A stretch of DNA of 64,000 nt from Acidimicrobiaceae bacterium (lineage in GTDB: Bacteria > Actinomycetota > Acidimicrobiia > Acidimicrobiales > Aldehydirespiratoraceae). Position 1 is the first letter of the stretch. Each line of letters opens with the position of its first letter. Shown here piece by piece: positions 8,383 to 17,019 of this stretch. The stretch covers positions 31,876-95,875 of the forward strand of contig JAERSO010000102.1 in NCBI GenBank assembly GCA_016845585.1. Direction: 5' to 3'. A program made the translations under genes and the position numbers. Under the pieces are notes generated by a model. It made no database searches and was not told where the DNA came from. It was given only the letters and a program-made list of their open reading frames with translations.

Positions 8383-9594
8383 TCAGACCCCCTGGGCCTC
8401 CGCCGTCGCCGCGGCGAGCGTCACCGCGTTCGCTGCATCGCGTGCCTCCAACGCGTCGATGACCTCGTCGGCCACTCCGATCGCGCTCAGGACCTCACGG
8501 GTGTCATCACCGATGTAGGGCGCGTGGCGCTCCGGGAATATCGGGACCCCGAGATCGACCGGTGGTCGCGGCATACGCATTGAGCCGACTCGTGGGTGAT
8601 CGGTCTCGATCAGGGACCCGGCGTGGATGATCTGCTCGTCTTCGTGGAGATCGTCGAGCGTGTTGACGCGCGCGACCGGCACGCCGAAGGCGTCGAGGGT
8701 TTCGCAGATCTCGGCCGTGGTCACATCGGCGATCAACGCCTCGATCTCGGCGTTGAACGCATCGGCGCGAGAGAGGCGGGCGGGCAGGGTCGAGTAGCGC
8801 TCGTCGAGGTGAAGCTCGCTTCCCCGCCAGATCGACAGCAACTCGAGCGAGTCGTCGGACACCAGGACGATCGAGACATAGCCGTCCTTGGCCCGAAAGA
8901 CCGGGAAGTAGTCGGCCAACTCGCCTTGATGACGGATGTCGTCACCGAGGAGGGTGCGGGACCACATCATGTCGGGCCACATGTAGTAGAGGGCCGAGTC
9001 GAGCATGGACACCGGCAGATGCCGGCCGCGGCCGGTCTTCGCCCGCTCGAGGAGTGCGGCGGTCACGGCCTGGGCGGCCGTCATCGCGGTGACTTTGTCG
9101 TAGACGATCGCGCGCATATTGGTTGGGCGGTCACCGCCCTGCTCGGCCGCGGTGCCCGCGGTTGCCTGGATCAGCGGATCGAAGACGCGCCGGTTCTGGT
9201 AGGGGCCGTCCTGCCCGTAGCCCGTGATCGAGGCATAGACCAGACCGGGATTCAGTTCGGACAGGGTCTCATAGTCGAGTCCCAGACTCTCCATGACCCC
9301 CGGACGATAGTTCTCCACGAGCACGTCCGCCGTCTCCACCAACGCCAGGAACGCGGCCTTCTCCTCATCCACCTTCAGGTCGAGCGCCACCGAGCGCTTG
9401 TTGCGGTTGAGCACGGCGAACATCGACCCCATGCCGGCGCGAATGCTGCCCAGGTACCGGGCCGTGTCGCCGAAAAGAGGGGGCTCGATCTTGATGACCT
9501 CGGCACCCTGATCGGCGAGCACCATCGCCGCCATCGGCCCGGAGACCGTCGTCGTCAACTCCAGAACGCGGTATCCGCTCAGCGGTCCGGTCAT
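8383..9594 (-). CDS. CaiB/BaiF family CoA-transferase
   Basis: A 403-residue family III CoA-transferase. The start is at the ATG before TGPLSGYRVLELT, and an upstream ATG at 9621 adds a non-conserved tail. Conserved blocks are DQGAEVIKIEPP, NRNKRSVALDL, DVLVENYRPG and SITGYGQDGPY. The catalytic Asp is in SMLDSALYY. The C-terminal small domain is complete (HPRVGSMRMPRPP, IGDDTREVL). It moves CoA between carboxylic acids, giving a covalent aspartyl-CoA intermediate. The acid is unknown. Carnitine, betaine and bile-acid homologues exist, and the osmolyte setting makes a betaine-like acid plausible. Confidence 0.88.
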   Translation of the reverse strand: MTGPLSGYRVLELTTTVSGPMAAMVLADQGAEVIKIEPPLFGDTARYLGSIRAGMGSMFAVLNRNKRSVALDLKVDEEKAAFLALVETADVLVENYRPGVMESLGLDYETLSELNPGLVYASITGYGQDGPYQNRRVFDPLIQATAGTAAEQGGDRPTNMRAIVYDKVTAMTAAQAVTAALLERAKTGRGRHLPVSMLDSALYYMWPDMMWSRTLLGDDIRHQGELADYFPVFRAKDGYVSIVLVSDDSLELLSIWRGSELHLDERYSTLPARLSRADAFNAEIEALIADVTTAEICETLDAFGVPVARVNTLDDLHEDEQIIHAGSLIETDHPRVGSMRMPRPPVDLGVPIFPERHAPYIGDDTREVLSAIGVADEVIDALEARDAANAVTLAAATAEAQGV

Positions 9595-9714
9595 CTGATC
9601 ACCCCCACGTGTCGAGCACACCCTAGAACGGGCACCCTCTCGGCTCCGAAACTACGCTGCGCCGATGATCACTGCACGTGGGCGCAGCTCCACTACCTGA
9701 AGTACCTGCTCGCG

Positions 9715-9918
9715 ATGGCGCACACCGTCTATCAGGGTCAGATCGATCCTCGGGTCACGCCGCGACGGGTCAAGCTGCAGGCAGCCCGCCGAGGATGGCG
9801 CAACGGCAGCCACCAGGGCACGTTGAAGGCGATGTCGCCGCGCTACGACCCCCGCCGAGTCACGATTCCCGACGATGTGCGGGCCGTCACCGACATGTTC
9901 GGAATCGATCTGGGCTGA
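9715..9918 (+). CDS. hypothetical 67-residue basic protein
   Basis: ATG 9715 opens a frame of 67 residues rich in Arg and Lys in its first half (DPRVTPRRVKL, AARRGWRNG) with a more acidic end (IPDDVRAVTDMFGIDLG). The upstream frame is open without a clear start (AQLHYLKYLLAMAHTVY), so the true N-terminus could be longer through a CTG or TTG. Codon use is GC3-rich, which supports coding. I recognise no domain. It lies alone between the CaiB promoter region and a convergent gene on the minus strand. It may be a small nucleic-acid-binding protein or the tail of a decayed gene. Confidence 0.35.
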   Translation: MAHTVYQGQIDPRVTPRRVKLQAARRGWRNGSHQGTLKAMSPRYDPRRVTIPDDVRAVTDMFGIDLG

Positions 9919-9924
9919 ATCGCG

Positions 9925-10140
9925 TCAGCGCCGTTCGACGTGGGCCAGAATCTCCTGCGAGTCGGCGCTCAACCACCCCTTCGTCGCCGCGTAGGTGAGC
10001 ATCCCGGCGAAGGCCGACTCCCACGACTCGTCGCCGTCGGCTATGTCTGCGGCGGCGTCGGACTCGACCTGGAACGAGGTGAACACACCGGGCTCGCGCA
10101 TGCCCACGGTGCCGGTCTCGACGTGCACCTCGACGATCAC
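9925..10140 (-). CDS. hypothetical acidic small protein after LLM oxidoreductase
   Basis: A 71-residue acidic protein (two clusters, DAAADIADGDESWE and ADSQEILAHVE) whose ATG overlaps the stop of the LLM flavoprotein by four bases, so the two are translationally coupled. No signal peptide, membrane segment or known motif is visible. The coupling suggests a partner or accessory role for the oxidoreductase, but this is inference from position only. Confidence 0.5.
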   Translation of the reverse strand: MIVEVHVETGTVGMREPGVFTSFQVESDAAADIADGDESWESAFAGMLTYAATKGWLSADSQEILAHVERR

Positions 10141-11198
10141 GATGCATCCTCCCGGTCGGCCGGGCCACCGAGACCACGGACGTCACCCATGACCCCGGCG
10201 AAGAGCTCCAGCGAACGCATCGCGATCGGCCAGGGCTGACCGCCGTAGTCGCCCTGGTAGCTGAATCGGTCGAAGTCGCTGAGCTCGAGCAACGCCCCGA
10301 TGCGGTCGACCACCTCAGCGGGGCTGCCGTTCACGACCGCACACTCCGGGCTCTCGAAGTCGGTGATGCGCTCGGGCAGGTCAACCTCGTCCGCGGGAAT
10401 CCCGAGTTTCTTGCCGAAGACCCAACGTTGAAAGGGGGCCTGATAGATCCCGAGATGATCTCGAGCTTCCTGAGAAGTCGGCGCCACGTGCACATGTGCA
10501 TTCAGATCCACCCACGGCGCGTGGACGTGGCCGGCGTCGGCAAAGGCCTGCCGGTACGCATCGACCACGGGACGCAGGTTCTTGCGGTCGAACGACAACA
10601 TGGTGATCGCGATACCCAGCCCGAGCTTGGCCGCAGCCACTGCGCTCTCACGTCGTGAGACGGCGACCTTGATCGGCGGATGGGGGATCTGCACCGGCCG
10701 GGGCTGGAGCGTCACACCGTTCAAGGGCGGTCTGAATTCACCGGACCAGGTGATGTTCGGTTCGGTCCACAGCTTGACGAGAAGCTCGAGGCCCTCCTGT
10801 TGCATCTCGACGGCGCGGGACTCGTCCTGACCGAAGTAGGCGTAGGCGTAGGGCTCCACGCCCCGGCCCACCCACATCTCGGCCCGACCGCCGGACACGA
10901 CATCGAGCGTGCCGAAGTCCTCGGCCAACTTCACGGCGTCGTGATGAGGAAGCAGCGTGACCCCGGATCCGAGCGTGATGGTCGACGTGCGACCGGCCAA
11001 CCAGGCGAGAAACACCGGCGGTGACGACGTGAGGAAGTCACTGAAATGATGCTCTCCGACGAACACCGCGTCGAAACCTGCCGGTTCCGCGAAATCCAGA
11101 TACTCGAGGATCTCTGCGTGGCGTTCGGCCTGGGAGCTCTGCTTCCCCGTGGCGGGGTCCGCCCGATGGTCGCCCAGTGTCAGCAGTCCGATTTCCAT
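10137..11198 (-). CDS. LLM-class flavin-dependent oxidoreductase
   Basis: A 353-residue bacterial luciferase-like monooxygenase. Family blocks in order are MEIGLLTLGDHR at the first barrel strand, GFDAVFVGEHHF, ITLGSGVTLLPHHDAVKLAEDFGTLD and GRAEMWVGRG. The C-terminal part has NGSPAEVVDRIGALLE and FSYQGDYGG. This is the TIM-barrel FMN- or F420-using fold, and the cofactor cannot be assigned from these motifs. It probably oxidises or reduces an unknown small molecule in the cytosol. It is coupled by a 4-base overlap to a small acidic protein downstream, and the XRE regulator gene lies upstream on the same strand. Confidence 0.85.
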   Translation of the reverse strand: MEIGLLTLGDHRADPATGKQSSQAERHAEILEYLDFAEPAGFDAVFVGEHHFSDFLTSSPPVFLAWLAGRTSTITLGSGVTLLPHHDAVKLAEDFGTLDVVSGGRAEMWVGRGVEPYAYAYFGQDESRAVEMQQEGLELLVKLWTEPNITWSGEFRPPLNGVTLQPRPVQIPHPPIKVAVSRRESAVAAAKLGLGIAITMLSFDRKNLRPVVDAYRQAFADAGHVHAPWVDLNAHVHVAPTSQEARDHLGIYQAPFQRWVFGKKLGIPADEVDLPERITDFESPECAVVNGSPAEVVDRIGALLELSDFDRFSYQGDYGGQPWPIAMRSLELFAGVMGDVRGLGGPADREDAS

Positions 11199-11251
11199 GG
11201 CGTCGGTCTAGCCAACCGAATCCGACTTGTCAGCTCGATGGTCGTGTCGGC

Positions 11252-12097
11252 TCACACCGCTCTCAGACGGCCAAGATACCTGGAGACATCCGGGGGCTGA
11301 ACCGTGGCGGCTCGGATCAGTTCATCGAAGTCGTGGATCAGCAATCTGATGTGCTCCGCCGAAGTGAGCACGAGATAGTTGGGCCCGAGGTACAACGCCG
11401 CCCGATGAGGCCCGAAGATCGTGACCGGCGCCGCGTAGCGCTTGGAACCGTCGAAGAGGAACCAGCGGAAGCGGGGGTAGAGCTCGGCCGTCAACTCCGC
11501 GATCTGGTCGAGTTGTTCCCGGCGGTCCTGGAGACTGAGCCTCGACCAGACCCCCTCGCCGTTGACGATCGCGGTGATCGCCTGGATCGGCGAGCAGACC
11601 TCGATCTCGGTGGCCGGGCTTCTCATGAGTGCCCGTCGCTCGACGGAAGCCTCCACCTGCGCTTCGGTGTCGACGGCCGCGTCATCGCGCCGGGCGGATT
11701 CGAATCGGATGACCGCCTCCGACTTCACCAGATCCGGGATCGTGGACGGCACGTGGCGCACCTTGTGTCCCGTCGTCTCGACGAACCACGAGAGGAGGCG
11801 TCCATCGTCCTGCACGTGCTCGGACAGAGCGAACTCCGTGTCGATCATCCGCGCCTGCATCGGGCCTTCATTCGACAGACCCACCAGCCAGTCGATCGAG
11901 ACGTCCTGGTCCTGGGCGAGCGCTACCACCGTGTCGAGACGCGGCAGCCGTTGATTCCGGGGGCTGAGGAGCTGGGTCAACGTCGAGCGATCGACGCCGG
12001 CACGCTCCGCCAAGGCACCGCGGGTCGTGCCCGCATGCTCGATCACGTCGATCAGCCGATCCCGAAAAACCGCGAGGATCGTCTCTTTGTCCACCAT
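11252..12097 (-). CDS. XRE-family transcriptional regulator
   Basis: About 281 residues if started at the ATG before VDKETILAVFRDR. Codons further upstream (to 12160) lie in the probable operator and are not conserved. The N-terminal helix-turn-helix is clear (LAERAGVDRSTLTQLLSP near residues 28-45). A C-terminal domain of about 200 residues follows, with mixed alpha/beta pattern (EVCSPIQAITAIVNG, YPRFRWFLFDGSK, AALYLGPNYLVLT). I do not recognise that domain, and it may bind a ligand or mediate dimerisation. It diverges from a fatty acid desaturase over 106 bases with three CATAT repeats, so it may control that gene and itself. Confidence 0.75.
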   Translation of the reverse strand: MVDKETILAVFRDRLIDVIEHAGTTRGALAERAGVDRSTLTQLLSPRNQRLPRLDTVVALAQDQDVSIDWLVGLSNEGPMQARMIDTEFALSEHVQDDGRLLSWFVETTGHKVRHVPSTIPDLVKSEAVIRFESARRDDAAVDTEAQVEASVERRALMRSPATEIEVCSPIQAITAIVNGEGVWSRLSLQDRREQLDQIAELTAELYPRFRWFLFDGSKRYAAPVTIFGPHRAALYLGPNYLVLTSAEHIRLLIHDFDELIRAATVQPPDVSRYLGRLRAV

Positions 12098-12106
12098 TGT
12101 CTGGAG

Positions 12107-12172
12107 CATATACACCGCAACCGGCGTGTTCGCACCACATATGGCCCGTTTTGTGCCCAAATGCCCATATAC
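12107..12172. promoter_or_regulatory. CATAT repeats between XRE regulator and desaturase
   Basis: The 106 bases between the two divergent starts hold three similar heptamers: CATATAC at 12107-12113, CATATGG at 12138-12144 and CATATAC at 12166-12172. They are about three helical turns apart (31 and 28 bases). Such spaced copies would suit a regulator working on both promoters. No footprint is known, so this is a candidate operator only. Confidence 0.35.
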
Positions 12173-12203
12173 GAAGCAATGTCGGGAACGAGACTATGTG
12201 TCA

Positions 12204-13169
12204 ATGCCCACGCGAACCGGCCTCAGCGAGCGTATGGAGACGCTGCCGTCCGGCGCGCTCGTTCCCGCTGTGTCGCCGCCGCCGAATCCGCCCGGCATTG
12301 AGTGGCCCACCATCATGGTGATCGCCTGCTTCTTCGGTCTCCTCGGCCTGGTGATCGCATACGGGGAGACGTGGCCACTCCCGATCACGCTCCTCGCGCT
12401 CGGGCTACTCGGCGCCTGGTACGGCTCGATTCAGCACGAAGCCGTACACGGGCATCCGACGCCGTGGCCACGTGTGAACCTGGTGTTGACACAGGCCCCC
12501 CTCTGCCTGCTCTACCCGTTCTGGCTCTACCGCGATCTCCATCTCATCCATCACCGCGACGAGAACCTGACCGACCCAGAACTCGATCCCGAGAGCATGT
12601 ACGACACCCCGGGGGACTGGGAGCGGGCCAATCCCGTCTACCGCAGCGTGCGAAACATCAACCAGACACTCATCGGTCGATTGGTGATCGGACCGGCGTT
12701 GTGCACTCACGCGGTGCTGCGTCACCTCCTTCGGCGCATCCGCACCGGTGACAACCGCGCCGGTGTGGCCCGCTGGGCCGTCGCGGTGACGATCATCCTC
12801 TTGTCCGTCGACAGCCTCGGGCTCCCGGCGTGGAAGTTCGCACTGGGCTTCGGTTACATCGGACTCTCGATCACCTTCATCCGCTCGTTCGCCGAGCATC
12901 GCGCCGTCGATGACGCCACGCCGTGTGCCGTGGTGCGCAGTCGCTGGTTCTGGGGGTTGCTGTTCCTCAGTGTCAACCTGCACGTCACGCATCACCACAA
13001 CCCTTCGCTCTCGTGGTACGAGGTCCGACGCAAGTACCGCGAGGGACACGATGATCAACTCGCCGCGGACGGCGCCGGCCTCTACTCCGGATATCCGACA
13101 CTGATCGCCCGGTTCCTCTTCCGGCGCGTCGAACAGGTGCCGTACCCGCTCTCGCCGATCGCCGACTGA
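12204..13169 (+). CDS. membrane fatty acid desaturase
   Basis: About 321 residues from ATG 12204. The frame is open further upstream but the region is intergenic. Three His boxes bind the di-iron centre: QHEAVHGH (first), HLIHHRDE (second) and HVTHHHNPSLSW (third). Hydrophobic segments before and between them fit four membrane passes. It belongs to the membrane desaturase/hydroxylase superfamily and would insert a double bond or hydroxyl into an acyl or other lipid chain with O2. It is the divergent neighbour of an XRE regulator that probably controls it. Confidence 0.85.
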   Translation: MPTRTGLSERMETLPSGALVPAVSPPPNPPGIEWPTIMVIACFFGLLGLVIAYGETWPLPITLLALGLLGAWYGSIQHEAVHGHPTPWPRVNLVLTQAPLCLLYPFWLYRDLHLIHHRDENLTDPELDPESMYDTPGDWERANPVYRSVRNINQTLIGRLVIGPALCTHAVLRHLLRRIRTGDNRAGVARWAVAVTIILLSVDSLGLPAWKFALGFGYIGLSITFIRSFAEHRAVDDATPCAVVRSRWFWGLLFLSVNLHVTHHHNPSLSWYEVRRKYREGHDDQLAADGAGLYSGYPTLIARFLFRRVEQVPYPLSPIAD

Positions 13170-13203
13170 CCCGACGCGGTGCCCAACCATCCGGCGGGCC
13201 ATC

Positions 13204-13733
13204 ATGTCGAAACGGGGGAAGGAGCCGATCGTGGGAAGGACGCTGACCACCGAGGAGATCGGCGCATTCCATCGCGACGGGTTCGTGTCGCCGATCGACG
13301 TGTTCTCCGAGAGCGATGCGCTCCGCCTTCGACGCGAACTGGAAGCAGCCGAAGCGCGGTGGCCCGAGGCCTTCGTCGGCGCCTCGCGCAACAACGCGCA
13401 TCTGAATCTCATGTGTCTCGACGAGATCGTCCACAACCCGATCCTCGTGGACGCCATCGAGGACCTCATCGGCCCCGACATCCTGAACTACGGAACCGTC
13501 CTGTTCATCAAGGAGCCGGACGATCCCGGGTTCGTCAGCCGGCATCAGGACGCCCGGTACATGGGACTCGAACCAGATGATGCGGTTGCGGTCGAGACGT
13601 CTACGGACACTTCGATCTCGTCGGCCGCCCCGGATCGGACATGGACCCGCAGGGGTTGGCAGCCCGCGACCACGCGAACCGAACGTGGGCCGACACCCTG
13701 TACGACGGCGCCGATCAGAACCGAGATCTCTAG
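13204..13733 (+). pseudogene. PhyH oxygenase B remnant with internal deletion
   Basis: The N-terminal half of a PhyH oxygenase is intact from about 13204 (LTTEEIGAFHRDGF, RNNAHL, VLFIKEP, RHQDARYMGL with the His-x-Asp pair) to about 13590. Then about 110 residues expected from its paralogue near 5 kb are missing, including the distal His and the 2-oxoglutarate Arg. A typical PhyH C-terminus (DVYGHFDLVGRPGSDM, RTWADTLYDGADQNRDL) resumes in another frame and stops at 13731. A TGCGGTTGCGGT tandem lies at the junction (13581-13592), so a slippage or repeat-mediated deletion is likely. The enzyme cannot be active. Confidence 0.8.
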
Positions 13734-13752
13734 GGCGACTCTCCGACGCCGG

Positions 13753-14925
13753 TCAATCGATGACGTGGACGGCCCGGGGGAAGCGAGTGAGGCACTCCAC
13801 GCCGGTGTCGGTGACGACCGTGGTCTCGCTCATCTCCATGCCCCAGTCATCCATCCACATGCCGAGCATCACGTGGAGCGTCATGTTCTTCTCGAGCACG
13901 GTGTCGTCGCCACCACGAAGACTGATGGTGTGCTCACCCCAGTCCGGTCCGTACGCCACACCGATGCTGTAACCGATTCGGCTGTCCTTGGTCAGCCCGT
14001 ACCGGTCGAGGACCTCCTGCCACGCCCGATGGGTGTCGAGGGCCAGCGCACCCGGCTTGATCACCGACAGGACGGCTTCAAGGCCCTCCTCCACGGCGCG
14101 GGCCGTGTCGAAGAGTTCTCGCGTACCCCGGCCGAGCTGGATCGTGCGGGCGAGGCCGGCGTTGTACCGGTTGCGACAACCACCGAGTTCCAAGGCCACG
14201 GTCTGCCCGACTTCGAAGACCTCGTCGGTCCACATCGGGTGAGCGGTCATCGCCGCTTCGCCGGCCAGGATCAGTGGGGAGAGCGCAGTGAGATCGCCAC
14301 CGAATTCCGCGGTCCCGCCCACCTGCGTGGCGACGATCGCCGACATCAGATCGCACTGGCGTAGGCCGGGTCGGACCGTCTCGTAGGCGGTGGTCATCGC
14401 ACCCTCCGCCAGGCGGGCTGCCTGGCGCATGGTGGCCACCTCGGCATCGCTCTTCACCGCACGGCACCAATTGACGAGGAGGTCGGCATCGACCCACCGA
14501 GCAGTGGGCAATGAGGCCTGCAGACTGATCACCGCCTTGTAAGGCAGGAAGTAGGTGTCGCCCTCGAACCCGATCGTCTTGCCGTCGAGCCCCATCTCCG
14601 CCATGTACCCACCGGCCACGGTCATCGGATGTGTGCCCACCTGCTGGACACAGTCCTCGGGATACGGGCGGACCTGGTCATCGGCCAGGTACGTCGTCAG
14701 CTTCGCCGCACCGGCATCCATCTTGCGACCGATCCACACGGGGCCGACATCGTGTTGCACGACCACGATCTGGGGTGTGTAGAAGGACCACGCGTCATAG
14801 CCCGTCAACCAGTTGTGGTTGTTCGGGTCTCCGATCACGAGCGCATCGAGGCCACGGCGCTCCATCTCGGCGCGGACCCTGGCGAGGCGAGCGTCGTACT
14901 CGTCCCTACTGAAAGCGGGCGGCAT
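13753..14925 (-). CDS. M24 creatinase-fold hydrolase, ectoine-hydrolase (DoeA/EutD)-like
   Basis: About 390 residues from the ATG before PPAFSRDEYDARLARVRAEM. An ATG ten codons earlier is also possible. N-terminal creatinase domain (NWLTGYDAWSFYTPQ, CVQQVGTHPM) and C-terminal pita-bread domain. The strings GYSIGVAYGPDWGEHTISLR and MEMSETTVVTDTGVECL resemble ectoine hydrolase DoeA/EutD as I remember it. The usual first metal Asp is Glu in VALELGG, as in creatinase-like members that need no metal. It may open ectoine or a related N-acyl or amidine compound. It overlaps the upstream PhyH gene by about 20 bases and ends the cassette read from 17901. Creatinase or DddP-like function remains possible. 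Confidence 0.7.
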   Translation of the reverse strand: MPPAFSRDEYDARLARVRAEMERRGLDALVIGDPNNHNWLTGYDAWSFYTPQIVVVQHDVGPVWIGRKMDAGAAKLTTYLADDQVRPYPEDCVQQVGTHPMTVAGGYMAEMGLDGKTIGFEGDTYFLPYKAVISLQASLPTARWVDADLLVNWCRAVKSDAEVATMRQAARLAEGAMTTAYETVRPGLRQCDLMSAIVATQVGGTAEFGGDLTALSPLILAGEAAMTAHPMWTDEVFEVGQTVALELGGCRNRYNAGLARTIQLGRGTRELFDTARAVEEGLEAVLSVIKPGALALDTHRAWQEVLDRYGLTKDSRIGYSIGVAYGPDWGEHTISLRGGDDTVLEKNMTLHVMLGMWMDDWGMEMSETTVVTDTGVECLTRFPRAVHVID

Positions 14926-15826
14926 CCGGCGGCTCCTCGTCGGTTCGGTGGACATCCTGGTGGGCGAAGATCGACGTGTAACCGTGGGTCCAGTCGGGTG
15001 GCAGGATCAACGTCAGCTCCTCATGGTGAGCCAGACCCGGCTCCTCACCGAGGACCAACTCGCCGTAATGCGAGCTGCGGTACGGCGGTGCCGTGTACGG
15101 AATCGCATCGGCGGCACTGTAGGTGATGACGAGGACCGGCCGGCCGCACTCACTGAGGTTCGGCGCTGAGTAGTGAAGGGTGAGTCCGTGGTGAACGCTC
15201 ACGGTGCCGGCCGGGCCGATCAGCTCGATGGCCCCGGCGAGATCCTCATGGCGCAGCAGGTCTGGGTCGATCGCACCGGTCCAGGTGCCATCGGGGGCGT
15301 AGTGGGAGAAGATCTCGCCACGATGACTCCCCGGCACGACCATGAGCGGACCGCGGTCAGCCGCGACCGCCTCGAGACCCACGATGAACTGGATCGTGCC
15401 CGTGTTGGTGTGGGGATAGAAGGCCAGATCCTGGTGCCACTCGACGGCTGCTCCCCCTCCCGCCCATTTCAGGTTGGCGAACGCGTCGCGGAATCGGACG
15501 TTGGGGCCGAGGAGGTCGGCCGCGATCTCGACGAGAACGGAATCACGACAGAAACTCCAGAACACGTCGTCGACATCATCGATGCATGCGGCGCGGCGAA
15601 GGCGGGGCGATGCCGCACTGTGACCTGTGTCGAGGTCGAGGTAGTGGGTGGACTCCGAGACGGAGCGACTCTCCTCGATGATCCCGTCGAGCGCGGCTCG
15701 AAGAGGCGCGAGCTCTTCCGCGCCGATCAGGCCGGGAAACGCCAGATAGCCGTTCGTGTCGTACTCCGCATGCCCATCGGGGCCGATCGCGCGCGGCGGG
15801 TGTGCCGTCACATCCTCCCAGCGCAC
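14906..15826 (-). CDS. PhyH family oxygenase C
   Basis: A 306-residue Fe(II)/2-oxoglutarate oxygenase. EWHQDLAFYPHTN near residue 130 holds His-x-Asp, and SVHHGLTLHYSAPN with the following RPVL near 215-232 holds the distal His and Arg. The core PLMVVPGSHRGEIFSH is typical of the ectoine-hydroxylase-related PhyH branch. The strict EctD signature is not evident. It lies third in a minus-strand cassette, with the M24 hydrolase overlapping its end and the enolase-type gene 62 bases upstream. It would hydroxylate or oxidatively demethylate a small zwitterion, by inference from context. Confidence 0.85.
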   Translation of the reverse strand: MRWEDVTAHPPRAIGPDGHAEYDTNGYLAFPGLIGAEELAPLRAALDGIIEESRSVSESTHYLDLDTGHSAASPRLRRAACIDDVDDVFWSFCRDSVLVEIAADLLGPNVRFRDAFANLKWAGGGAAVEWHQDLAFYPHTNTGTIQFIVGLEAVAADRGPLMVVPGSHRGEIFSHYAPDGTWTGAIDPDLLRHEDLAGAIELIGPAGTVSVHHGLTLHYSAPNLSECGRPVLVITYSAADAIPYTAPPYRSSHYGELVLGEEPGLAHHEELTLILPPDWTHGYTSIFAHQDVHRTDEEPPDAARFQ

Positions 15827-15888
15827 ATGACCTCCTCGTCAACCATCAGACCTTCTCCAGGGGTCGAGGAGCGGGCGGACAGTGGTGG

Positions 15889-17001
15889 TCATCCGCGGGT
15901 GTAGCCCGCCACCGGCTCACCGAGCACAGTCTCGTCGATCACCAGCCCGAGCCCGGGTCCGCCGGCCGGGAGGGTCACTGCCCCGTTCTCCAGACGTGGT
16001 CCGTTGCCCTCGTCGTAGTGGACCTGGTGGTACGGGTGCGAGAGCCATGCCCCCCGACTCAACTGCGAGAGCAGGGTGGCACCGAGTGCCGCGCCCGCGG
16101 CCGCGACCACGTCGCCTCCCCATGCATCGTCCGCGCTCATCGGTACGGAAGCGGCCATACAGAGGTCCCGCACGGCGCGCATCGTCGACAGTCCCCCGAG
16201 CCGGCTGATCTTCAGGCCGAAGCCGTCAGCGAGCCCGGTCGAGATCATGCGAGCGATCGTGCGGAGGTCCGTGGCGTTCTCATCGACCACGAGCGGGTGA
16301 TGGAGCTGAGGCTTGATGATCCGCAATTCGGCCTCGGTCGCACAGGGCTGCTCCATCGACATGCGGATGCCGGCGCACGCGTTGGAGACCTGGATGGCCT
16401 CCACCGTCGACCAGCCCCGGTTCGTGTCCACAGCGAGGTCGGTTCCGGGGCGGCACACCTCGGCCACCGCGTGGATGCTCCCAATGTCCTCGTGAATCGG
16501 TCGGCCACCCGCCTTCAGCTGCAACCGGGTGATCCCCTCGACCTGCAAACGCTCGGCCTCCGCGGCGGCGTACTCGGGTGAGCCGATGCCGACGACGTGA
16601 TACGTCATCCCGCTTCCGTCGACCACCCCACCGAGCAGATCGACGACCGGCGTGTCGAGTCGCTTGCCGGCCAGATCCCAGCAGGCGATGTCGAGCACGG
16701 CCTTGGCCTCGTTGTTGCCGTCGACCGCTGCGTGCATCGCGGTGTTCAGGGTGGCGGTGTTCACCGGGTCGAGCCCGAGCACGACGGGTGCGAGGATCTC
16801 GAGTGTGTTGCGCACGCCGTCGTTGTTCGCGGGCTGCGCGTGGTGGCTGGCAAGGCACACCTCACCGAAACCGACGCGCCCGGCGTCGTCCTCCATGGCC
16901 ACCACGGTCGACATCGGCGTGGCGACCTTCGAACTCGACATGTTGTAGGTCACCACCGCGGGCAGCGGCACCGCGTAGACGCGGATCTCCTCAATCCCCA
17001 T
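15889..17001 (-). CDS. enolase-superfamily enzyme, hydroxyproline-betaine epimerase-like
   Basis: A 370-residue MR/MLE protein. Catalytic lysines are in RLQLKAGGRP (barrel strand 2) and FGLKISRLGG (strand 6). Metal ligands are in AVDTNRGW, MSMEQPC and VVDENA, and DDAWGGD ends strand 7. The pattern, with KAGG and DDAWGGD, closely recalls 4-hydroxyproline betaine 2-epimerase (HpbD) and cis-3-hydroxyproline dehydratases rather than dipeptide epimerases or muconate enzymes. It probably removes the alpha proton of a cyclic amino acid or betaine. It lies between two PhyH oxygenases in one cassette (18 and 62 base gaps). Which of the two reactions it does is undecided. Confidence 0.75.
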   Translation of the reverse strand: MGIEEIRVYAVPLPAVVTYNMSSSKVATPMSTVVAMEDDAGRVGFGEVCLASHHAQPANNDGVRNTLEILAPVVLGLDPVNTATLNTAMHAAVDGNNEAKAVLDIACWDLAGKRLDTPVVDLLGGVVDGSGMTYHVVGIGSPEYAAAEAERLQVEGITRLQLKAGGRPIHEDIGSIHAVAEVCRPGTDLAVDTNRGWSTVEAIQVSNACAGIRMSMEQPCATEAELRIIKPQLHHPLVVDENATDLRTIARMISTGLADGFGLKISRLGGLSTMRAVRDLCMAASVPMSADDAWGGDVVAAAGAALGATLLSQLSRGAWLSHPYHQVHYDEGNGPRLENGAVTLPAGGPGLGLVIDETVLGEPVAGYTRG

Positions 17002-17019
17002 CGGACAACGCTCTCACGC

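Noticed and set aside
14906..15826. Ectoine hydroxylase ectD
   Set aside because: It is in the same superfamily and next to a DoeA-like gene, but the specific EctD signature is not visible, so no symbol was given.
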